Positions 1-13,046 of a stretch of DNA of 64,000 bases are shown here, piece by piece. A model generated the notes under the pieces. That model made no database searches. It was not told where the DNA came from and was given only the letters and a program-made list of their open reading frames with translations. Source of the DNA: Cloeon dipterum. Its lineage: Eukaryota > Arthropoda > Insecta > Ephemeroptera > Baetidae. The first letter of the stretch is position 1, and the number at the start of each line of letters is the position of its first letter. The position numbers were made by a program, and so were the translations under genes. The stretch covers positions 2,480,001 to 2,544,000 of the forward strand of contig NC_088789.1 in NCBI RefSeq assembly GCF_949628265.1. Reading direction: 5' to 3'.

Positions 1-69
1 TCCACTTTACCCAATTAGACCTTCAAGAATCGATTGGTGTGCTCAGAAACTTCCTCAAAGACGATCTTT
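1..69. repeat. Right end of fold-back MITE family A (cut by window edge)
   Basis: The first 69 bases match the right arms of the elements at 5218-5592 and 17260-17630, including the shared core AATCGATTGGTGTGCTCAGA and the end CAAAGACGATCT. It is followed directly by TTAA. Only the right end of the copy is inside the window. Confidence 0.8.
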
Positions 70-2709
70 AACAACAATTGTGTTTTGTACCAGCTTCATT
101 CTTGCTGTTGGAATTAACTCACAAACAAACTCATTCAATTAAATCCGGATTTGCACACTTCCAGTATAGAAATTGCGCTTGTTGTTAAATTATGAAAATT
201 TGATTCTAGCCGCAGACGCAGTGGAAAAGGGGCAAAAAGTCGTCATCACTGCGGTGAGGGGATTGTGTGCAAAATCTCGTCGTTTCCAGCCGAAACTATC
301 ACGGCGACGACGCGCGCGATACAAAATAGCTCGGGCAGCGGGTTTGTTTCAAGCCAATTTCCCTTGGCGGTGAAATAAATCGCGTCGAGCGAGCGAGAGA
401 GCGAGCGAGCTCTTCTTCCTTGCTCGGCTGCTACCTGGGCCGGCCGGCGAGTCAGAGGGCTTTTTAAAAAGGTTGTCAGGACATCCGGCGAGTCGGAATC
501 AATGAGGTGGCAAGCAGCGAGAAGAATTTTTCTTTCGCACGCTGTGTGTGTGTGTGCCGTTTCACTTTATCGATCTCGTGCCGCAGACCATTATATCTGC
601 AAGAGAGCAGGTCGAGCGAGCAGAAAAAAGCAGCCGGCTCTTGCTGCATAATATTAGACATGCGATGAGCATCAGGCGAGATTTCGCATCCTGTCCTTTC
701 TCCGTGTGTGAATTTCTCCGGAGGCACAAAGTCGAAGAGATAACTTTTTGGTCAGACCAGTTGTATTGAGCTGCTTTTTTATTCGTTATAGGTACAGGAA
801 AAAGGATCCATGTACAACTTATGAAGCACACAAACAATATTAATTATTCTAAATTGCTTTCCGAAAACGAAAATTATTTTCCACGTTTGTCTTATTTTGT
901 TTATTTCTATTTTGTTCTGTTTAAGTATTTTGTTTTTTTTTCTGGTCATTTTCAGTGAGAGAAATTTTGTTGTTAGTGAATTTTTGGCCACATGCACTCG
1001 TCGTCATTAATGTCACTAGGAAAAAACGGATAAGAATTAGGACGTAGGATACGCTTACATTACATTTTACGCGTGATTTTCCATCAACTTGCTCTTGTCT
1101 CCATTCGCATGTATTGATTGAATCAGTTAGAGCCTTTCAGAGATAACAATAATCTAAAATAATAGGTATAAAAGTCACGAGCAATTTAAATTATAAAAAT
1201 TTTTTCTGCAGCAAAATTAATGGCAATTTTATGATACTAATCAACTGCAATTAATAATTTTACTTCGTATTTCGAAAATTTATTTGATCAATGGATAAAA
1301 ATAGTCGGTTTTGCTGAAAAAGTAGTCGGCTTAAATAAGAAAAAAATATTTTTACCGTTGGGGTTTCATTATCAGTCATGATTTGCCACCTAAAAAGTTT
1401 AGAAAAAAGTAGGATATCGACAAAAATTGCTCGATTTCACATTTTTGTAATTTACCAGCAGAGAAATAAAGCAATTATGAAAATTTAAACATTTTCCTGC
1501 TTATTTTGAAGAGATTAAAGCTTAAAATTTATGAAGGTTCAAGATAAACCACTAAAAATTACGAAAATAAGGGGAAGGGTCCTAAAATACTTCAAAATAA
1601 ACGCGCATAAGAGTAGCAGACGGTCTGGAAATTGAGTCTGCTGCCTGTCAATACTATACATATGTATTACTATAGCCAGCGGCGTGAATAATGCCATTAC
1701 AGTCGTGATGGGGGTGGATACCCTCCGAAATTCATCCCCATATCTGGCCCGGAAGCGATAATCACGTGAATCACACTCTTGAGGCCTTAAAAAAATCGCG
1801 CCTTTCACTTCGAAAGTGCAAAAAATGTATTGCGCCCGCGAGGAAGAAATTTTTCATTTGCCTTTGCTGGTGCGAGAGGAAAGAAATTTGCTTCCGCTCA
1901 GCCTCCAGGGGCGCATATCTGGCATCTGCATCTGCATCTGCGGACGTGTTAATTAAGAGTCGTCGTCAGCCGGCCGGCTGGGGAAATGCAGCCCCGCATC
2001 ACTTGCTCGGCATTATTGCAAGCAAGCGGCGCGTGCCGCTCAGGCCAGCTTGCTTTACATTTACGCTGCAGTTGCATCTATGAGCAGATCGTTGTCAGTC
2101 GATAAAGCCGCCTTTTCTAACACTGTGAGTGTTAAGTAAGATGTATAGCCTGAACAAGCGTACACGAGGGTGCGGAGACAAAGCTAATTTGGTCATAAAA
2201 GGGGGACGTGTCCCTTCAAAGAGTGGTTTTGGGAGTATGAGTAAGAAGTGCTGAGAGATTGTTGCACGTGTAACAGTCATGTGAAATTGTACCCTACTCT
2301 TTACTAAGGCTATGATGGATTGAAAAATTAAATATTTTTAAAAATCCTGCTGATGCTGGAAATTTTGCAGCATCATTGGAAAGTAATTTGTTCACTTTTC
2401 TAATTTCTTTCTAGAAAAATAAAATGAATAGATTAGTACATTGAGGAGCATTATTGGACTGCCATTAAAATGAGAAATCAAGTGGAAGAAGGTAAAATGA
2501 AGATAATTTTGTATAGAAAATGAAATCTTTTTTTATCGAATATTTACTCCAGATCATTTATTCATTTAATCGGTGAGGCCTGTAGTTGCAATTAAAATTA
2601 TTAAGAATTTTCCAGTTCTTTAATTACTTCCGTTTGGCAAGCAATATCGTAAAATACGAAAAAATCCTGGTTTTCCTGCCTTTGATATTTAATTCGTCAA
2701 TTTTAATCT
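70..2709. other. Intergenic, no gene seen
   Basis: No open frame here shows splice-consistent extension or a recognisable domain. A GC-rich island with GAGCGAGC-type runs lies at about 290-620, and a second GC-rich stretch lies at about 1,890-2,060. The rest is AT-rich. I see no RNA gene. Confidence 0.5.
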
Positions 2710-3046
2710 TGATTGTGGAATCAATTGTACAGTAAAATCGAAAAATTTCAATTATCCTCCAAAATATCCAGCACTTGAGCACATTTTCTTGGCAGATTTC
2801 AATTCCTCTCGTCGAAATCTGTTCACCAGCGCATGAAATCTTTTAGGGAAACTCTTTGTTGTGAAATATAATCGGATTTCAAGTAAGGAGATAGTTCTCA
2901 CCATTTGAAAAGCATGTTAACTTTGCAGCCACTTTTCTAAAAATAAAAATGTTAGTGCTACTTAGGTCAATTTTGGCTTCAACTGAATCCTAAGAGATGC
3001 GTTCATGTATTAGCAATAAGGATTTTCCAGGGTTTTCCGTCTTTAA
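2710..3046 (+). repeat. Degenerate copy of TTAA-flanked MITE family
   Basis: This stretch shares long blocks with 9719-10106, 14600-15007 and 63538-64000, for example GGCAGATTTCAATTCCTCTC, CTCTTTGTTGTGAAATA and AACTGAATCCTAA. The left end is eroded. The right end finishes near a TTAA at 3043-3046. Confidence 0.75.
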
Positions 3047-5217
3047 ATGTAAAAAAATCGTTTTAAATAAATCAAATTATTTGCATTTTAGCTGGAAACC
3101 TTTTTTATTTTGTAAATAAAGCAAACAAACCGTTTGTCGTGCCAAAAAGCCTATCAGCAAAAAGGCGAAAATAATAATTAAAAAAGACACCTCAATTTGC
3201 CAGCCCGAGTTGAGTCACAGAAGGCACGGGGATCGAGGAAATCAGCTTGCCTGTCTGACTGGGCGAGAGTCCCTGTGGCGCGGCGGCAAAGCGATTTTGC
3301 TCGGCGGCGGCGGACCCAGATGTTTTCCCATTTCCGACGACACCTGCTGGACCGGCTGCTTAATCCCATTGAAATCCTACGGGTCGGCCGGCGTCTGTGC
3401 CTGAGCCAATTAATAAACGGCGCCCCCAGCCCTTTATGACGAACAGCCAATTACCAGCAATCCAATATCGGGGCCGATCGCGCGCGCCAATAAATCGAGT
3501 AATTGCGTGTACGGCCCGCTCGCCCATGTGCCGCGCGCGCGTTATGTAATAAGGCACCCACGCTGCCGCTTCAATACTTTCGCTGAATAGCCAAGTCGGC
3601 TAATTGAAACTAGGCCACCTCGTAAATACTTTCCGCTTGGTCAATCAAGAATGTGCGTAATGTGCGTTATATTGGACTGCGGATTTTTTCAATTAATTTC
3701 ATACGCACGGAACGGAGTTTTCCTTTCGTGATAAATTAATTAAAATCAAATTCAAACGGTCTAAACTTGGTGGATTTGTCTATTTTGCAAAAATCCCTTG
3801 ATTTGTTTGAATTCTAGTTAACGTAATCTCCAATTATTCTATCAAAATAATTCACAACTTCCCTTTAAAGTTTTTTCTCATTTAATTTTTGTTCGAAACA
3901 AAGTTAAAAGTCAGGCCAAAATTCCTCTTGTGAATGTTTTTAACTTGCTCTTCGCGGAACACAACAAGGAAAAATGTTTCAAATGCAGGCATGTAAAAAA
4001 CTACCCGTGGAAAAGCAGCTAACACTATTCCAAGTCTTTTGTCTCGCTTTTAGTCAAACAGGCAAGCAAGAAGTATCATGTGACTAAGGGATGCAATGAA
4101 TTCGCTGGAAGTTCGTGAGTGTGCAAATATTTGGTGCAAGACTAGGCGTGGTGGCAGAGAAGACGGAGTCTGGAGACGAGAGCGGCGCACTAGCTTTTTG
4201 GTCTTTTGAACCGAAAAGCACCTAATATAAATGAAATGAACATAAATATGATAAGCCCAGATCTGGTTGCAAAGGGAGACGGCGGCAGTTTTTGCCGTTT
4301 TTGCCGAGCCGAAGCAAAGTAGAGAGAGCGCCGAGCAGAGCGGCGAAGCACCCCTTTGCCGACTCTTATTCACGCATAAAAGGAGGAAAATCTGCTTAAG
4401 CTCAAAAGAATTCGGATTCGCATTAAACGCGTCGCTCTTCACATAAACAGTTTTCGCATGACCTGTTTCGCCTCTGCGATTCCATTTCAAGCGCGAATTT
4501 TGCGCTTCGCGACCAGACAAATTATCTCTCTCTCTTTTTGCACTCTACCGACGTGCACACGGATAAATATTAATTGAGCTGGTGCACGCTGGAATAAAAA
4601 AGAAGCGCTCTTTTTGCTGCTTTTTCACCCCGCCTGCCCGCTTCTCTTTCGCCACGGTGCATTCCGTTAAACGGCGTATTATGTGTGTTTGCTTTGCCGG
4701 CACGCTCAGATGGCTCGCCTGCGAAAAATTCTGAACCCCGCTCGTGAATATCGGGTAAACAGATGCGTAGCAAAACGCGTGTTTGAGTTGCGTAGGTGAG
4801 CAAAAACATCATTAAAAATCCTCTAACGACTCAAGGTTTTCCACGGATTTTTTAATTGAGCTATTATTTTAAGTTGCATCTTGTTGCAAAGAGCATTAAA
4901 AAATAATGAACTTCATATTAACCTCTCTTGCTTTATTTTTATGACATTTTTGCTTTCTAAAAATTAATCAGCTATCTAGCCTTTAGTAAGTAATTGCGCT
5001 TTTCATTTTAAATTAACTTGATTTGGTTCTGATGAGGTGTTGAGACACTTGAAGGATAGTGAACTGTAATTGGAAAAATATTTTACAATGACTTTTCTCG
5101 GAATGGGTGACTTCAGGTCCGCTTTTTTTCTAAATTCAATGACCATCATTCTCACAAACTTGCTTTACCAGCCCCGCAGGCATCATCAGCAACATCAAAA
5201 CTACGTTCCACAATTAA
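3047..5217. other. Intergenic with GC-rich islands
   Basis: A GC-rich island at about 3,190-3,560 contains homeodomain-like AT motifs (CCAATTAATAAACGG, CTTTATGACG, CAATAAATC) set in GC-rich DNA. A second mixed-composition block lies at about 4,050-4,750. I see no supportable gene. A cis-regulatory role is only a guess. Confidence 0.4.
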
Positions 5218-5592
5218 AGACCGTCTTTGACGTAGTTTCTGAGTACACCAATCGATTCTTGAGGGTCGAATTAGGTAAAGTGGATATTTTTCCTACCAAA
5301 AAGTCCAGCGCGACGGGTGAACTTTTGTTCCCGCCAAAACAATATGAATGCGAGAAGTGCGCTTGCGTCAGAGCTGGTTTTAGCCCTTTCAGAGAGACCG
5401 CCTGTACGGATGACTTCTTCGTCACATCCAGTCACCTCTGACGCATGCGCACTTCTCGCATTTATATTGCTTTAGCGGGAAAAAAGTTCGCACGTACCGC
5501 TGTGAATTTTTGGTCGCAAAAGATATCCACTTTACCTAATTCGACTCTCAAGAATCGATTGGTGTGCTCAGAAACATCATCAAAGACGGTCT
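5218..5592. repeat. Complete fold-back MITE, family A
   Basis: The two halves are inverted copies of each other. The left arm starts AGACCGTCTTTGACG and the right arm ends CATCAAAGACGGTCT, with further pairing inward through CACCAATCGATTCTTGA and the GCGAGAAGTGCGC segments. The element could fold into one long hairpin. It encodes no protein. Copies also lie at 1-69 and 17260-17630. The left flank is TTAA, but the right flank is TATAAA, so the target duplication is uncertain. Confidence 0.88.
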
Positions 5593-8202
5593 ATAAAGAG
5601 TAGTATTACAAAAACTGATAATTGTTACTAGCAAAGGGGAAGAAGGTTCATTTTCTCCACCAGAGAATAAAAACTGGCTTTTTAGGGCATATATATAGCA
5701 TCAGAATTTAAATTAAATTTTTATTTCAGTCGCATAATTATTAATTTAGAATGGTTAATTGGCATCCCAAGGACATAAAAAACTGCTTTCGCTTGTCACA
5801 AGAGAGATAAAAATAATTAAAAAGTGCTTTTTAGAGTTGACTCTTAGCATATATTGAGTTGTGGTTTTGTTACAAAAGTGACTTTTGCCATTCTAAATCA
5901 AAGGATGGCAGAAGCGTAAAACACAGACCGGTGGAAATCAACAAACAAACAAACAAATAATATTCTCTATCCACCATAAATATACTAAACGGGTTCAGTC
6001 GTTTTTAATCTGCAGTAATTAGCGTGCACAGATTCAATCCAATCAAAAAGCAAACAACCACGACCGCATTCTGTTTAACAGTAATTAAAAGGATCAACAT
6101 GTGGAACTGCCAAATTTAGAGCGATTGGCAACTCGTTGTCACGCACGATTCACGAGTCGAACGCGCAAATCGGTGGCAAAGTCACTTTTCCACTGCGAGC
6201 GAGCGAGTGAGAGGAAAAGGCTTTACTTCGCAGCACAGCACACATTCGGAGCATCAGAATTTATTATTTTCCGAATCAATGGGCAAGCGCTGCAGGCAGC
6301 GAGGCGGAGGGGCGGAATTTATTTCGCCGGCAGCACACGCGCCGCTTAATTAGTTAAATTGCTCAGAAATAAAGAACAATCGGAGTCGGCCGACAATAAA
6401 AGGCCCCGATGCGGATGAATATGAGCTGCACTGACTAATAACGTATGTGTCTGCTCTGCTCAGCTCCGCGCCGGGCGCACAATTCCACATCCACATACAC
6501 GCTGCTGGTCGGCCGGTCGGCGTGTGTGCACATGTGGCACAGGAAACTTTTGTTCTATGCAACACACACACATTATTTCACGCTGGATGAGGCACAGGCC
6601 TCGTAAAAATCAGAATAATAGGCACGGTGGTGCGGATGATAAGGTAGTGGACAGGTACTTTACGATTTTTTTTTCAACTCGCCTTAATCCGTTTGATGCA
6701 CATTTAATTTGAAAACAACCGTTAGCTGCAGGGAGTTTTGAATCAACGATAAACAGAGCACTAGGAACAAATCGGAAAGTTCTGATGCTAATTTTAACGA
6801 AAAATGAGCATACCAGAATTACCCAAATTTTTGCTTTGACGCTCAGTCACGGTTAAAACACGCAGAGTAAAGCCAATAAACCATGTTAAATTAGGGCTTA
6901 AATAGGTTTCGACACGTGCATGCTGATTGATTTTTCCCGTGATTTTCTAAATCAACATAGCATTAGAATATTTGTTGCTTTTGAGTTACTAGAAAAATAA
7001 ACGTCGATTTTATGTTTATCTCACTTATCTCTCAAACCATTATTTTCCCTTTTTTCGTTTACAGAGCTTTCAATTAGACGTACACATAACTTTGGAGATA
7101 TCAAAATTAAATCACGATTTTTTTATTTCATCTGATACTAATCAGCACTGGATGTTGTTGATCAATAAATAAAATTTTTGTAGCAGATTTTGATAATATC
7201 GTAGATCTATGAAAACCATTGGAAGTCTGATTGACCTAGTACATATTTATATTCCCAATGCTTATATGTTTTCATCCTAAAATGATTAAAACTCGTCAAA
7301 GAAGCCATCTGAATTCTTACTTAATTGAAACCCTCCCTTGAAGCTTTGATGTTGATTGAAAAATTATGAAATGGTAAAGATTGATTTGATTGATTGTTAA
7401 TGGAAATTGGCAATTATTATGAAGGTCCATGAATTGAAACTCTGGTTTCGTCACAAATTTTGCAGCCTCTAAAAACCTAATAGCAATATGTATTTCATAG
7501 TAAGCAGACCACCCAAGGAAAAGTAAAATTTGATCTAATTGTAAACTCGCCTTTTGTTTCCTCCAAACATTTTTTAAACAAAGAAAAGTTGTCTTTGTTC
7601 ATTGAAACAACGAATAAAATCTCTAACCCTTTTTGGAGTGCTTGATGCTGAAGTATGAATTTGATTTTTTATTCGGTTCTTTCAGAATGAGCTTTTGAAC
7701 ACCCTGCAAAGAATTTAATGAAAAATTCTTTCCTTCCTTCCTCCACAAACCTTTCTGCTGGTGGAAACACAGAGAGATCTCATTCTCATTCGGAAGAGAA
7801 GCAGATTCTCTAGGCACTAAAGTTACGCCAGTGAATCGCCATTCGTGCTGGAGGCCATCTGTCCAAAAGACTCCTCGGCGCGGGAGTGCGGAAATTGCGC
7901 GCTGCACGCAGCAGCCAGCTAGCTTGCTGGGCCAAAAATTACGAGGTGCGGATCTGCCGAGCCTGATGGTTGGCGCAACACGAACCGGCCATCACGCCGT
8001 GCACCCCCGAGGAATGAATTTTTCCCTGCTGCGCGCTGAGAGCCCGCTCCAGCGAACGCGTTTGCTTTTCGCCAACTAATTTGAGGCTTAATTGTCGAGA
8101 AACTGCATGGTCATCTCTTGGGGGAGCGAAACCAAATTTTTCCAGTAAAATATACCATTATTAGTTCCAATTTTTCATATTTATGTTACGTACATTTACG
8201 TC
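5593..8202. other. Intergenic with GC-rich islands
   Basis: GC-rich islands lie at about 6,110-6,560 and 7,800-8,080, separated by AT-rich sequence. The first contains ACAATAAAAGGCCCCG and CTTAATTAG motifs. A short CAAA repeat occurs at about 5,940-5,960. No exon structure is supportable. Confidence 0.4.
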
Positions 8203-8355
8203 TAGAGGTCTCAACCGCGAGATTTAGGCGACGGCTGTCAAAAGACATTTTTTTCTCCTGCACTTTTAATTTTTGACCCTTTTTTACTGGCGGCTGCCCA
8301 CTTAACCCAAAATTTGCCGGCTGGCTCAGCGCAGCACGGCTGGCTAAGACTTCTA
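8203..8355. repeat. hAT-type MITE, TAGAGGTCTCA family
   Basis: The element begins TAGAGGTCTCAACCGCGAG and ends GGCTGGCTAAGACTTCTA, which are imperfect terminal inverted repeats. It shares the internal block TTTTTCTCCTGCACTTTTAA with the copies at 57830-58017 and 16156-16278. No clear 8-bp target duplication remains at this copy. Confidence 0.8.
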
Positions 8356-9281
8356 GATATTATTATTGTGTCACATCTTCGTCACGCTTCAGTCTCTCCA
8401 AACTCATTCCGTGGCTGTATTGTCTTCGGTCTTTTATTTTTGAACAAACTAAATTTAATTTAGGGCCCTCTTGCATCCAATTTCGTTTTATTTATATCTC
8501 TGCTAAAGACAACAAACAGTGTGAATTTTGCCAAAGGATTAGTTCGAAAGTTTCAAAAAGATTTGCTTGAACCACTGAGGATGTTGACAAAAAACTTAAC
8601 AAGCGCGCTGGCAAACACAAAACGCATTTCAAGGCAGCTAATGAAAGAGGAGGCAGCAACTCTTCGCAAAGCCCCACTTTTGTTTGCCGCTGGAGTTTGG
8701 TAAAGCAAATAATGTATCAGACAAGAACACTCTCTCTGTGTAATTATAAACAATGTTGAGTTTCCTATGCAGATTAGACTAAAGGCGAATAAATGCCAAT
8801 TTAAAAGTTAAATACACTTGTGCTGCATTTATAGTTCTCAGGAGAGAATAAACTGTGCATTTCCTGAACATGTTGAGCAAGCACTGCAATGAAACGACAA
8901 ATGCCAACACCCTGAAAAAATATTTTCTGATTTAATATCTAGAAAAGGAACTTTAAGAAATCCATTCATAATTTTTAAGTTCGTAGCATAAATTTACGTC
9001 CGTTGGAGCATTTTATCAAGGGCAAAGTGTGGTTTTAATATTGCAAAAAAATGTAAATAGATTTTTAACAGCATGCTCTGCATGTCTGCTGCACCAAACA
9101 ATTTTATTACAGCACGTTAGATAAATTTTGCAACGATCGACGTAGTATACAGAAACGGTCGCTCCACTTCTGCTCGAGAATGGCGAATCCGTCATTTCTG
9201 CAGTGCAGCAGAGCGTGCCATCCGCCTCGCGCGCATATCATATATGCAACCCGCATGTTGTACATTTACTGCCAGCGAGCG

Positions 9282-9321
<40 letters not shown>

Positions 9322-9718
9322 TGTGCGCGGAAAGGGCGCGAGGGCAATAAACAGGCGCTCTCGCGTCTTTGCGGTTTTTGTCGTCGCGCGCGCGAGATGA
9401 ACGAATATATGAGAAACCATCGTGCAGCCACCGCGTGCATGCACATACACACTCACACACCGCACTTGCTCTCATCCCTCGTTCGCAAATGAACAACGCG
9501 AACTTGTTTGCAATATTACGAGATGATACCGACCGACAAGAGAGCAAACCGAAGCCTTCGTTCTCACATTTAATAATTCTACCCTCGTTGACCGAAATGG
9601 AGACTGTGGTTTTCAACTTTGTGTTCATTGCGCTCGTTGTTTAAATGGAATAATTAGGAACGGTGGTTTTAAAATTTTGTTTTTGTGACTTGTGGAGAAT
9701 TTATTAGCTTAAAATAAA
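8356..9718. other. Intergenic, no gene seen
   Basis: AT-rich sequence with one GC-rich island at about 9,170-9,480 that surrounds a dinucleotide repeat. Open frames across the repeat are low-complexity artefacts. Confidence 0.5.
9285..9326. repeat. (GT)n microsatellite
   Basis: About twenty GT units with one GTAT interruption near the 3' end. It lies inside a GC-rich island. Confidence 0.97.
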
Positions 9719-10106
9719 TTAAAGTGGAAAGATGCTGGGTGGCAATTGAAAATTTTTGAATTTTTGATAGACAAACAATTTTTTTATAATAAAAAGGACA
9801 TTGCTACAGTAAAAATTCATTTTTTTCCAAAATTTCCACCACTTGACCAAATTTTTTGGCAGATTTCAATTCCTCTCTTCGAAATTTATCCAACAGCGTA
9901 TGACACCTTTTAGGAAAACTCTTTGTTGTGAAATAAAAGAGGATTTCAAGTAAGGAGACAGTTCTAACCATTTGAAAAGCATGCTAACTTTGCAACTACT
10001 TTTCTAAAAAAATAGGTCAATTTTGGCCTCAACTGAATCCTAAGGGATGATTTCTTGCATTGGCAACAAAGATTTTTCTTGATCTTACAGTATTAAACCT
10101 CTTTAA
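9719..10106 (+). repeat. TTAA-flanked MITE (piggyBac-like target), complete
   Basis: TTAA is present at both ends (9719-9722 and 10103-10106). The inward termini are inverted and imperfect: AGTGGAAAGATGCTG at the left, and AGAGGTTTAATACTG read from the right. The interior matches 14600-15007 (opposite orientation), 63538-64000 and 2710-3046. There is no coding capacity. Confidence 0.85.
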
Positions 10107-12613
10107 GTTGTTGCAAAGTTTGTACGAAAGAAACAAAAAAATTTAAAAAAGATAAGTTAAAGGTGATGTGGCGTGAGCGGCTGAAACAGCCGGCTGTATA
10201 TCATGAGGACAGGCCAGAATTCTTTTCAAATTAAATTTTATCCACTCTTATTCCTTTTAAAGGGAAGAGGATATGGCGTAGAGATATTAATGAAATGGAT
10301 TTAGTTTATATTTTTAGCAAAATTACATACAAACTCACCGACCCTCTCTGAAATTTGGAAATATTTTTATTTATTATTTTCGCAACAAGCGCTGCTTTTT
10401 TTATCAAAATAGGTTATAATTTTACTTCTTTTCGGTAAATATAACGCATATAACGTGTTCTAATGAACTTTATAAGTGGAGGGGTTGGGTTATTAAGCCA
10501 AATGAGAGGGAATTTGCCAGGGTAAGGGGCCTATGGAGCCCAAAAGAGCATCGCCAAAGCCTCTCAGTGACCGATGGTCGGAACAAAAATGACAAGAAGG
10601 CTAACGACACACAATTTAAAGAAACCATAAGGCTTCAGCGGCTTGTAGCTGAGGTTTTTTAGGATAAGAGCTTCATTCTTTGAGGCTCAATTGTCTTCCC
10701 TTTTTAAAAATTTATTTCTGATCTTGGAAATCAGGACCAAATTTTGAAAAACAGGCCTTTCTTCCTCCTGACAATTAGACCTAACTTTACAACAACACAA
10801 ACTCACTTCTTTTGTAACAGTTTTTACTGCGGAATATTTTTCTAACTATTTTAAATTTTGTTTGCAAATCATTTGCATATTAAACCAGTCTGATCGAAAT
10901 TACTAGGTCTCAGGGAGCTGCAGGCGATCGTTTCCACCTCGAACAATATTTGCGGTCAATCGAGATACACCTAATTGCATATATGCAGCCCTGTATGACG
11001 ATGCTAGACTAACCAAATCATGGTGGGCGTGATGGGAACGCGTGCATTCAGCCAAGAGGTGCATCAAATGCATTATTCGCTAGGCTCGGATGAGAGCAAA
11101 CACCTAGTTTCGCTCCAGCTAATGAGAAGAAGCATAAAGCGGCGCTGCGGACCATGCTGCCTTTGTGCGCCGCTCAAAATTCAGACGCCCGCCTTTGATG
11201 TGGATGGAAATTAGAACACAGGTGCGATTCAAATTAACAAGAGGCCCTCTCCGCCTCCGTCGGCGCATGCATAAAACGAGAATATGTGTTACTATACTGC
11301 CGCCGAGATATATTACACACGACGACGGGCGCCTCTTCGCCCGCTGTTGCCGCCATGAACTCTTATCGTTTTGACGGGCTGACTGACTGAGACGCGCGTG
11401 CATAAATCTCGCATTTCCACAGTCCTGGCTTTGCACCGCCGCTAGTTGCCAATTCGACAGGGAAGTGAGTGTTTGCTCATGCAGGAGACGACGAAATATG
11501 TATGGCGAAATGAATTCAAAGAACGGAACAGCAGATTCTGTGAATTGAAATATCAGTAATATTTTGGTATACATATCACTGCCTCCCTCATAACTCTCGA
11601 TACAAATTTATATTTTAATTTTTCTGGCTGAAAAACAAAACAAACGAAATGGCATGTGTTCCAAAATCACGTGGAAAATAATATTTTCGATTATTGAAAC
11701 AGAAATTACTGAATAGTTGTGAAATCAAGCTGACCTATTAATTATTTTCCCAACTAAAAATAAATAAATTAAATTTTAAAATTAGTAACTTAAGTATTTA
11801 AGCCTGTAAGAAAACACTCGGTTGAAAACACTCGGTTAGTGTTTTCACCCAAATTTAACAAATGCAGTAAAATATTACAATAAAAATATGTTAAAAAAAT
11901 TAAAAAAAAACTCCGGGAAATCATTAAAATTTTAATTTGGTCAGGTTTTTTCTTAAAAATCTTGACCTTTTGTTTCAAGTTCTGCGTTGGTTCGTTGGTA
12001 GAGGTTGAATTAAAGCTGGAATCGCGCGAGAAGAGGTCATTCGCGTGCGTCATGTGTTTTTCTCCCTCAGCGACATTATTTTTCGGTTTTTTGTTTTGAA
12101 TGAATGGGAATGTAGCGAAAGAGCGCGTGTCACCATCCCAGCCTTGCACAACAGTGTACAAACGAGAGCACACACACCTCTCATTAATTTCGGATGCTCT
12201 CATATTTTTAATGGACCGCGACAAATTTTCAGAACTGCAGTCGGGAGGTTTTTTGTCACACGTCAGAGAGGAATGCAAACATGAAAATGAAAAATAATAT
12301 GCCACTGCTCATCCTGTATAAAGGTGCGATAAATTGGCAGGTTCTGTTTCCCTGAAATATTTTTGTCTCATTTTGTTTTTCTGAGAGGAGTGACAGTGGT
12401 TAAAATGTAACATTTCTTTTGATTCTGAAAATCTATGTGCATCTCTACCGCAACCATGGCAATCCTTTATTGGATGACATTTCAAAGGTCTTTAAAATTA
12501 AACAAAAATTATTAATTGCAAACTAATAATCTCGTTTTTTTCTATTTATGCTTTCTCTGATTTGTTAGGACAAAATTGATATTTTTAGCGCCAAAATAAT
12601 AATAAAAAATCCA
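10107..12613. other. Intergenic, no gene seen
   Basis: AT-rich sequence with a GC-rich island at about 11,000-11,460. Two longer minus-strand open frames (11,119-11,574 and 11,790-12,305) have no recognisable domain or splice context and are not called as genes. Confidence 0.45.
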
Positions 12614-13046
12614 CCAGTTGTATAAACCCTTAGTGTTCGAAGCCGCCAACAGATGGCGCCACCTTAAACTTTAGTAATAAATTTAAATTTAAGGCACTTC
12701 CGCTGCAATTTCAGACTCAATCCTGACACTGTGCATTCTTCACTTAAAATGCATTCTTTAGACGTGCTGAATATAAAAATCAGCTAAGCAAACCGCCGTA
12801 CAATCTAAAAAAACTATTTTTTGAAATATAAAATATTTCCAACGTTTCTACGGCGAATGGCTCGACTGATTTTGGTTTTCAGCATGCCCAGCATGTCAAA
12901 AGAAAGAATTTTAAGTAAAGAATGTACAGTAGCAGGATTGAGTCTGAAATCGCAGTGGAAGTGACTTAAAATTAAATTTATTACTAAAGTATACGGTGGC
13001 GCCATCTGTTGGCGGCTTCAAACACTAAAAGGGTTTATACAACTGG
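12614..13046. repeat. Fold-back element family B with CTCF-like motif in each arm
   Basis: The left arm runs from CCAGTTGTATAAACCC through about 12,780. The right arm is its inverse and ends GGGTTTATACAACTGG at 13046. The arms are about 160-170 bp each, with a spacer of about 100 bp. Both arms contain the 22-bp stretch at 12640-12661 and its inverse, with core CCAACAGATGGCGCC, which closely resembles the CTCF consensus. No coding capacity was found. Confidence 0.85.

Noticed and set aside
4050-4520. 156-codon minus-strand open frame
   Set aside because: No domain, no plausible splice context, and it overlaps a GC-rich island where chance frames are long.
9192-9492. Overlapping open frames across the GT repeat
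   Set aside because: Cys/Val or His/Thr repeats are a by-product of the dinucleotide repeat on either strand.
11119-12305. Two long minus-strand open frames (151 and 171 codons)
   Set aside because: Biased composition and no recognisable motif or conserved exon borders.
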